Below are positions 6,778 through 12,038 of a DNA stretch of 12,038 nt, one piece after another. Origin of the DNA: Crocinitomicaceae bacterium. GTDB taxonomy: Bacteria > Bacteroidota > Bacteroidia > Flavobacteriales_D > Crocinitomicaceae. A program made the translations under genes and the position numbers. The notes beneath the pieces are model-generated. The model was not told where the DNA came from. It saw only the letters and a list, made by a program, of their open reading frames with translations, and did not search any database. How positions within the stretch are numbered: position 1 is the first letter of the stretch; each line of letters opens with the position of its first letter. The stretch lies in contig JAURNA010000064.1 in NCBI GenBank assembly GCA_030830385.1, positions 1 through 12,038 of the forward strand, written 5' to 3'.

Positions 6778-8001
6778 ATGAGAGTAACAGCCATCTTATT
6801 TTTCGTGTTTGTTGTGCAGAATATGTCAAATGCACAAATACTCCCGTTGGATTATGATACAACGGCCCGTGATCAGGAAATAATTGCTTCAGGAGGAATT
6901 GATTTTGGAGGAACAGCCGTTCAGAACCACATATTTTCCAAATTCATCCGGGGAGGATTTATTGATGCTTCGATGAAAGATGCATCGTTCGATAAACATC
7001 GCGGAATTAACCGCATTGGGGGTATTTTGGGAGGAGAGATTGAATACAGAAATTACAACGTAAACATCCTGAAAAATAAAGATTGGGGAATGGTCGTTCG
7101 TTGTGGCTACCACATTTTCGGAGGAAGCGTGTATTCTAAAGATGCATTCGGCCTTGCGATGTACGGAAATGACCGATACCATGGAGACACGATCGTCATG
7201 TCCGGAATGAATCTTACCCTGATGTCGTTTCAGAAGGTGGGGTTCGGACTCATCGACGGGAAATCAAAATCGAGTGTGACCGTCAACCTATACAACATCA
7301 CCAGTCGTATTAGCGCAGGTTTCAGAACACTGGATATTGCGCAAAATGGTGATGGCAGCGAGATGGTTGTTACTATGGACGGATCATTCGAACGAACACA
7401 AAGCGCCAATTTCAACCAAGGTCTCGGACTTGGATTCGATGCTGATTTCAAAGCACCGATTTCATGGGGGGAAGGAACGGCCTATCTGCAATTCCAGGCG
7501 CGCAACCTGGGAGTGGCTCATTTGTATGTTCCACAACAGCGCTATTCGGTCGATACAACGTTGACATACAGCGGATTCACCGTAGATCAAATCGTTGGTG
7601 ATAATGCCATTCATTTTGATAGCTTGCGTGTGCTTGACACACTCGGGATTCAATCTACGGAGGTAAACAGAACCGTTGTGTTGCCCGGGTACATCCAGAT
7701 CGGAAAAATTGTGGATGTACACACAAGCAAGAGACTGCAGTCGTTCTTCGGATTTCGATTGCATCCAACGCGCATGTACAACCCGTACATCTACGCCGGA
7801 ATGGATATTAAGACTACCGATTGGTTGAGTCTTGGAGTGAATGCCGGTTACGGTGGTTTTCACGGATTGAGGGGTGGACTTTACGCACACGCCAGAACGA
7901 AGTTGATCTCTGTGGGGTTAGGAACAGAAAATATTTTAGGAGCCATTTCCAAAATGGGTAGTGGCCAATCACTTTATTTACGATTACGATGCGAATTTTA
8001 A
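6778..8001 (+). CDS. Putative outer-membrane beta-barrel protein
   Basis: A 407-residue protein with a signal peptide (about residues 1-19, ending SNAQ) followed by a chain of alternating amphipathic strands joined by Gly/Asn/Asp turns. Examples are GEIEYRNYNVNILKNKDWGM and SVTVNLYNITSRISAGFRTL near the middle and SLYLRLRCEF at the C-terminus. The final Phe is the typical last residue recognised by the BAM machinery. This pattern supports an outer-membrane barrel. It may belong to one of the uncharacterised Bacteroidota barrel families (DUF5723-like is my guess from overall appearance, not verified). The start is 4 nt after the lipoprotein stop codon, and the 3' end overlaps the start of the T9SS cargo gene by 13 nt, so all three genes are likely translationally coupled. 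Transport, anchoring or adhesion are all possible; no residue pattern chooses among them. Confidence 0.78.
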   Translation: MRVTAILFFVFVVQNMSNAQILPLDYDTTARDQEIIASGGIDFGGTAVQNHIFSKFIRGGFIDASMKDASFDKHRGINRIGGILGGEIEYRNYNVNILKNKDWGMVVRCGYHIFGGSVYSKDAFGLAMYGNDRYHGDTIVMSGMNLTLMSFQKVGFGLIDGKSKSSVTVNLYNITSRISAGFRTLDIAQNGDGSEMVVTMDGSFERTQSANFNQGLGLGFDADFKAPISWGEGTAYLQFQARNLGVAHLYVPQQRYSVDTTLTYSGFTVDQIVGDNAIHFDSLRVLDTLGIQSTEVNRTVVLPGYIQIGKIVDVHTSKRLQSFFGFRLHPTRMYNPYIYAGMDIKTTDWLSLGVNAGYGGFHGLRGGLYAHARTKLISVGLGTENILGAISKMGSGQSLYLRLRCEF

Positions 8002-9461
8002 TACCGATATCATTTGTTTTATTGGCCATCTCGTCTCATGCCCAGAGTCCGGCCTTTTTCAAACTTTTCTCCAACCAAGGAGACGATGCAGGAGAGGGGG
8101 TTATTCAACTTCCGGATAGCACATATATGATCACAGGCGCATCGAGTAGCTTCCTGTCGGGAGGAGGGCAGGCTTTTCTGTTGCACATCGATACAGTCGG
8201 TAATTACATCTGGTCCGGGCACTACGGTGGAGAGGAATCTGAAGGAGGTCGAAGAGTCCTGCACAAACCGGGAAACGGATACTACATCGCGGGTTACACC
8301 AACTCAATCGGAAACGGAGGATTTGATATGTATCTGGTGAAGACCGACGAGTTTGGGGTTCAGGAATGGGAAAAAGCGTATGGTGATTATGGATGGGAGC
8401 GCGTACACGATGCAGCGTTGACCAGCGACACCGGACTGATTATGGTCGGAGAAACATCGTCGAACCCAAATGAAGACGTGGATGCATACATCGTTCGTAC
8501 TGATCGTAACGGAGACATCCTTTGGACGAAGAAATTTGGAAATGTTGGCGGTGAAGATAAAATTGAGGCAATTGCTCCGTTGAACGATTCTGTTTTCTAT
8601 TGTGTCGGACGACTTTACAATCCCGATTCGCTCATGTACAAAGCCTACATCATGCGTTTGCATGAAAACGGCACGATTGAATGGTCCGATACGTTAGGGG
8701 ACAATGGTAATTACACGTACCACGAGTTGGACATTGAACAGGTTCATTTGAATCAAATAGCCGTAATGGGACATCACGAAGGTGGAAACTCAGTGGGACG
8801 TGATGAATACATCGCCCGGTTCTTCCTTGATGGAACACTTGATTTTCAATACACGATACCATCTGCTGGATTCAGGGAGTCCAGGGCGATAGCCCATTAT
8901 GGAGATACAAACAAGTATTATGGATGTTTCGAGCATCAGGACCAATGGTCACATCAGGATGGTGTTGATGTAAACATATCGCGATACAACGATGCTGTTT
9001 TCTGGGATGTACCTGGGTTCAGTGTAGGGTTTCCATTACCCGATCACATGGGAGAAATGATCCCAACGAACGATGGAGGTGTGATTTGCGTAGGGAAAAC
9101 GAATAGTGAAGGAGCCGGAGTTGGTGTCAATCATGTGTTTGTTGCGAAAATCGGTAAATCTGCCTACCCTAACACATTGACTCCGCATGACATGGAAGGA
9201 ATCGCTACTCTGAATGAGGCTCCTGAAATTGAGGGGCTTCAATTGTACCCAAACCCTGTTCGATCAACACTGAATGTCCGACTTGCCAAGAACGAAGGCG
9301 TAAAAGTGGTTATTTTGAATGCCATGGGACAAGTGATTGATGAGTTGGAAGGACTCGGTACGCTTGAGCTTAGTGTGGATGGATATCAGACCGGAATGTA
9401 CCTCGTTAACGTGGAGACGGAAAAAGCACGGTCAGTTCGAAGAGTAACGATTCTGCATTAG
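7989..9461 (+). CDS. Secreted seven-unit propeller-like protein with T9SS type A C-terminal sorting domain
   Basis: A 490-residue protein exported in two steps: a Sec signal peptide (1-19, ending SSHAQ) and a C-terminal T9SS sorting domain at about 417-490, with LYPNP (419-423), the strand VKVVILNAMGQVI (438-450) and GMYLVNV (469-475). This matches the type A por-secretion domain that directs passage across the outer membrane followed by cleavage and anchoring. In between, a repeat built on aYiv-x-D-x-G-x-x-W occurs about seven times, with units near 61, 110, 163, 216, 270, 326 and 381 (spacing 49-56 residues). Clear copies are FDMYLVKTDEFGVQEW and DAYIVRTDRNGDILW. Seven such units suggest a seven-bladed beta-propeller. 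It starts inside the 3' end of the barrel gene (13-nt overlap), so co-expression is very likely. No catalytic residues are evident, so adhesion or ligand binding at the cell surface is the likeliest job. Confidence 0.88.
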   Translation: MRILIPISFVLLAISSHAQSPAFFKLFSNQGDDAGEGVIQLPDSTYMITGASSSFLSGGGQAFLLHIDTVGNYIWSGHYGGEESEGGRRVLHKPGNGYYIAGYTNSIGNGGFDMYLVKTDEFGVQEWEKAYGDYGWERVHDAALTSDTGLIMVGETSSNPNEDVDAYIVRTDRNGDILWTKKFGNVGGEDKIEAIAPLNDSVFYCVGRLYNPDSLMYKAYIMRLHENGTIEWSDTLGDNGNYTYHELDIEQVHLNQIAVMGHHEGGNSVGRDEYIARFFLDGTLDFQYTIPSAGFRESRAIAHYGDTNKYYGCFEHQDQWSHQDGVDVNISRYNDAVFWDVPGFSVGFPLPDHMGEMIPTNDGGVICVGKTNSEGAGVGVNHVFVAKIGKSAYPNTLTPHDMEGIATLNEAPEIEGLQLYPNPVRSTLNVRLAKNEGVKVVILNAMGQVIDELEGLGTLELSVDGYQTGMYLVNVETEKARSVRRVTILH

Positions 9462-9462
9462 G

Positions 9463-9984
9463 CTACCATTCCATAGCATCTTCCGAAAACCACGTTCCCT
9501 GCGCACGGAGCGTTTGTTCAATAACGTCCCGAACACAATGATGTCCTCCTTTTTTCGGAGATTGATAGTCTGTAATTCGTTTGATTTCCTCCGCGGCGTC
9601 CTGGGGGCATGTCGAAACGCTAACCCGCTTCAGAACTTCATAGTCCGGAATGTCATCGCCCATGTACAATGCCTCGTCATCGGTAAAACCGTACTGCTCC
9701 TGAAGTTCTTCATAGACCTTGAGCTTGTTCTTGGACTTCAGGCGAACTTCGGTTACGCCGAGCCCCATCAGACGATCTTTTACGCGTACACTGCTACCAC
9801 CGGTTATGATGAGAACCCGATATCCTTTCTTGGAAGCATATTGAAGTGCATAACCATCTCTGGAGTTAAATGCGCGAACGAAATCATCGCGGACCAGATA
9901 GACCTTCCCGTCCGTCATTACACCATCCACATCGAAAATAAAGGTCGTGATGTTGGCTAATTTTTCTTTGTAGGATTTACTCAT
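9463..9984 (-). CDS. kdsC: 3-deoxy-D-manno-octulosonate 8-phosphate phosphatase, KdsC type (HAD superfamily)
   Basis: A 173-residue cytoplasmic HAD phosphatase of the cap-less KdsC type, which removes phosphate from Kdo-8-phosphate to give Kdo, the inner-core sugar of lipopolysaccharide. All HAD motifs are visible: motif I FDVDGVMTDG (17-26) with nucleophile D18 and acid/base D20; motif II IITGG (59-63) with T61; the motif III lysine in SKNK (84-87); and motif IV MGDDIPD (108-114) with the metal-binding D110/D111. The stretch RAFNSRDGYAL (37-47) is also typical of KdsC. Length matches the family, whose members form tetramers. Its start overlaps the DUF2520 gene by 8 nt (ATGAGTAA), so the two are translationally coupled within the secA-DUF2520-kdsC operon. 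Its stop codon is one base from the stop of the convergent T9SS cargo gene. Close relatives that act on acylneuraminate or KDN phosphates share these motifs, so substrate is probable rather than certain. Confidence 0.92.
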   Translation of the reverse strand: MSKSYKEKLANITTFIFDVDGVMTDGKVYLVRDDFVRAFNSRDGYALQYASKKGYRVLIITGGSSVRVKDRLMGLGVTEVRLKSKNKLKVYEELQEQYGFTDDEALYMGDDIPDYEVLKRVSVSTCPQDAAEEIKRITDYQSPKKGGHHCVRDVIEQTLRAQGTWFSEDAMEW

Positions 9985-10735
9985 TCGAATGATAATACTG
10001 AATATGTCGCGAAAGTAGGGTATATAGTTCCCGATTGTGCTCTTTGAGCATGTTCAGATGTTCGGAAATCACACCTTCGTCCCTTCGTATTGCCGGTCCG
10101 GTTTGAGAAACTTCAGGACCTTGTGTTTTGATCTTGCGAATGGTTTCATCCAGTAATGGATAGAGGAGGGAAAAATCCAACGATTGATCATCGAGATAGC
10201 TTTTGGCAACGTGATTAACATGGTTCGTAAAATTGTTCACCCAAACAGCTGCCAGGTGGATTTTCCTGCGTTCATCCGAAGACATAATACCCACCCGATT
10301 CGAGATCATTCGAGCCAGTTCGAACAGTTCATTCTGAAAATCAGGTAAATCCGATTCAATCAAAAAAGGAACGGAACGCATATCCAGTTCACTTCCGCGC
10401 GTGAAGCTTTGCAATGGATAGAACACGCCAACAGGAGCATTTCTTTCCGGAATTTGTGATAAGGTAATCGATCCGGAAGTATGCGCAACCGGAAGGAAGG
10501 AAGGAAGGGATTCAATCGTGGGCGCGACACGATCATCGGGTACGCAAACAATCGTTAATTGATCATCGGGCAATTCGTCAGGTGATGTACAAACGACACC
10601 ATCATATCCATTAGGGCTTGATGTTCGTTTGAGAACATGCGTTACCCGAATCCCAGCTTCTTCAAAAGCCCGAAAAAGATGATAGCCAACGTTGCCGTAC
10701 CCGACAAGAGAGATATGACGTTTCGAACCATTCAT
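9977..10735 (-). CDS. DUF2520 Rossmann-fold protein (putative NAD(P)-dependent oxidoreductase)
   Basis: A 252-residue protein with an N-terminal dinucleotide-binding fold and a helical C-terminal domain. The glycine motif VGYGNVG (11-17: G12, G14, G17) follows the first strand and VCVPDD is at the end of a later strand, as in ProC and F420-dependent reductase relatives. The middle of the chain carries HTSGS followed by VGVFYPLQSFTRG, the signature I associate with the Rossmann-like/DUF2520 pair. The C-terminal half has the AAVWVNNFTNHV helix where related dehydrogenases bind substrate or dimerise. Function of DUF2520 proteins is unknown; an oxidoreductase role is inferred from the fold. It starts 14 nt after the secA stop and overlaps kdsC by 8 nt, so it is in one operon with both. 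The tight link to kdsC hints at a role in envelope sugar metabolism. A short (GGAA)4 run lies in its coding sequence at 10491-10506. Confidence 0.88.
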   Translation of the reverse strand: MNGSKRHISLVGYGNVGYHLFRAFEEAGIRVTHVLKRTSSPNGYDGVVCTSPDELPDDQLTIVCVPDDRVAPTIESLPSFLPVAHTSGSITLSQIPERNAPVGVFYPLQSFTRGSELDMRSVPFLIESDLPDFQNELFELARMISNRVGIMSSDERRKIHLAAVWVNNFTNHVNHVAKSYLDDQSLDFSLLYPLLDETIRKIKTQGPEVSQTGPAIRRDEGVISEHLNMLKEHNRELYTLLSRHIQYYHSNE

Positions 10736-10749
10736 AAAGCCAAGACGGT

Positions 10750-12038
10750 TTACTTACCGTGACATTGCTTGTATTTCCTGCCACTGCCACACGGGCACGG
10801 TTCGTTTCGTCCCACTTTTTTCTCAGCAACGACGGGTTGCGGTTTCGGAGCCGATTGACGTACAGAATTCCCAACAGCCTGCTTGTAGCCCTCGCTTCCC
10901 TGAAACTCGCGCTCTTTTACGTGGTCCGAACTGGAAGTTGCAGCCGCTTTCGCGTAGTTGCTCTGTTGCCGGGTCGATTGATTCGTTGTTTGAATCTGGT
11001 CCGGAGCCGGAATGTCCATTCTCATCAGGAATTCCAGAATTTCTACGTTCAGACGTTCCAACATTTGCTTGAATAGCTCAAACGATTCAAGTTTGTATAC
11101 CAACAATGGATCTTTCTGCTCGTATTGTGCGTGGTGCACAGCGGAACGTAAATCATCCATCTCACGCAAGTGCTCCTTCCACTCGTTGTCGATCATACCG
11201 AGCATAATGTTCTTTTCAAATGTCTTCGAGATGGCAGCCCCTCCGGAGTTATACGCCTCTTCTAAGTTCACAACTAACTGCATCTCACGTCGTCCATCCG
11301 TCAATGGAAGAACAATGTTCTTGAATTGTTCTGATTGCGTTTCATACACATGCCTGATTTGCGGCATGGCGCGCTCAGCAATGCCCTTATTCTTTCGATC
11401 GTACTGCTCGCGAATTCCGTTATAAACGGCTTCGGTTAATTCCATTTCATCCATGGAGGCCAACTGATCGGCAGTCACAGGAGACTGAATTCCCACGTTC
11501 GCAAGCATATCGTGTTCGAATGCGTCGAAGTTCTTGCGATCACGAGCCGCCGTAAGGGATTCGGCCACATCGTAAAGAATGTTGTCTACATCAATGTCCA
11601 GTCGATCTCCAAACAAAGCATTTCGACGTTTCTTATAGATGGCCTTCCGTTGCGCGTTCATGACGTCATCGTACTCAAGCAGTCGCTTACGCATTCCAAA
11701 GTTGTTTTCTTCCACCTTCTTTTGTGCGCGTTCAATGGACTTGGATACCATGCTGTGTGTAATAACCTCACCTTCCTTAAGCCCCATGCGGTCCATGAGT
11801 TTTGCAATTCGTTCAGACCCGAACTTACGCATCAATCCGTCTTCCAGTGAAACAAAGAATTGAGAAGAACCCGGATCTCCCTGACGGCCTGATCGTCCAC
11901 GCAACTGACGGTCTACACGTCGTGAATCGTGGCGTTCTGTGCCCAAAATGGCCAAACCTCCGGCTTCTTTTACTCCTTCGCCCAGTTTGATATCCGTACC
12001 ACGTCCTGCCATGTTGGTTGCAATCGTCACAGCGCCCG
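10750..12038 (-). CDS. secA: Protein translocase ATPase SecA, C-terminal part (5' end beyond window)
   Basis: The frame is open from the window edge to the TAA at 10750-10752, giving 428 complete codons of a family that is usually about 1,000-1,100 residues long in Bacteroidota. The fragment begins in the second nucleotide-binding domain just before ATNMAGRGTDIKLG, and next has the arginine-rich QLRGRSGRQGDPGSSQFF motif that senses ATP. The helical scaffold and wing regions follow (LLEYDDVMNAQR, IDNEWKEHLREMDDLR). The end is a flexible Gln/Ser-rich linker and the zinc-binding SEC-C motif, C-P-C-x8-C-H, within 15 residues of the C-terminus, which contacts SecB or ribosomes in known SecAs. SecA is the cytoplasmic motor that pushes unfolded preproteins through SecYEG; it would serve every signal-peptide protein in this window. 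It is the first visible gene of the secA-DUF2520-kdsC operon. A GTG at 12030 is an internal valine, not the start. Confidence 0.97.
   Translation of the reverse strand, partial: GAVTIATNMAGRGTDIKLGEGVKEAGGLAILGTERHDSRRVDRQLRGRSGRQGDPGSSQFFVSLEDGLMRKFGSERIAKLMDRMGLKEGEVITHSMVSKSIERAQKKVEENNFGMRKRLLEYDDVMNAQRKAIYKKRRNALFGDRLDIDVDNILYDVAESLTAARDRKNFDAFEHDMLANVGIQSPVTADQLASMDEMELTEAVYNGIREQYDRKNKGIAERAMPQIRHVYETQSEQFKNIVLPLTDGRREMQLVVNLEEAYNSGGAAISKTFEKNIMLGMIDNEWKEHLREMDDLRSAVHHAQYEQKDPLLVYKLESFELFKQMLERLNVEILEFLMRMDIPAPDQIQTTNQSTRQQSNYAKAAATSSSDHVKEREFQGSEGYKQAVGNSVRQSAPKPQPVVAEKKVGRNEPCPCGSGRKYKQCHGK

Noticed and set aside
7462..7890. 142-codon open frame on the minus strand opposite the barrel gene
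   Set aside because: It has no signal peptide, motif or plausible start context, and the opposite strand carries a well-supported gene.
9492..9513. Hairpin as a confident terminator of the surface operon
   Set aside because: The stem holds a G-U pair and an 8-nt loop, the T-tract is interrupted, and it lies inside kdsC coding sequence. It is mentioned only as a possibility.
10491..10508. Tetranucleotide run (GGAA)4 in the DUF2520 gene as a phase-variation switch
   Set aside because: Four units are short compared with known contingency loci, and the reading frame through them is intact. It deserves only a strain comparison.
12028..12030. GTG at 12030 as the start of the last gene
   Set aside because: It encodes the Val in a GAVTIATNMAGRGTDI stretch of SecA. 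The gene clearly continues past the window edge.

Overview
The window looks like a chromosomal segment of a Bacteroidota bacterium, probably from the flavobacterial side. The evidence is a secreted protein with a C-terminal type IX secretion (T9SS) sorting domain, an OmpA-family protein with the TPR / PD40 propeller / regulatory-like fold / OmpA layout of the T9SS protein PorE, weak Shine-Dalgarno signals, and promoter-like elements close to the Bacteroidota -7 motif TAnnTTTG. Base composition and codon use look even throughout. I see no mobile element, CRISPR array, tRNA or rRNA.

Layout. (1) Positions 1-593, minus: the first 197 residues of a GlcD-type FAD-linked oxidase, cut by the window edge. 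(2) Positions 647-3827, minus: a two-gene operon with a nine-TPR periplasmic protein followed 10 nt later by the PorE-like OmpA protein, closed by a clear intrinsic terminator. (3) Positions 3828-3941: the only sizeable intergenic gap (114 nt), a divergent control region with two perfect inverted repeats. (4) Positions 3942-5150, plus: a PcaF/PaaJ-type thiolase. (5) Positions 5193-9461, plus: three tightly packed cell-surface genes (lipoprotein, outer-membrane-type barrel protein, T9SS-exported propeller protein) that look translationally coupled. (6) Positions 9463-12038, minus: secA (3' part), a DUF2520 Rossmann protein and KdsC-type phosphatase, packed as an operon that converges on the surface operon with one base between the stop codons.

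How they fit. Most of the window concerns the envelope. SecA drives export to the periplasm, KdsC serves Kdo/LPS synthesis, the PorE-like and TPR proteins are periplasmic scaffold or peptidoglycan-binding candidates, and the 5193-9461 operon makes three different classes of surface protein (lipid-anchored, barrel, T9SS cargo). That three-gene cassette is the part least explained by known families and the best candidate for an undescribed system, though its function cannot be read from the sequence. The two metabolic genes (FAD oxidase, thiolase) have no pathway partners in the window.

Two conventional start sites need correcting: the TPR and OmpA reading frames extend upstream of their true starts, which are fixed by signal peptides at 3827 and 2710. 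The first and last genes are partial.
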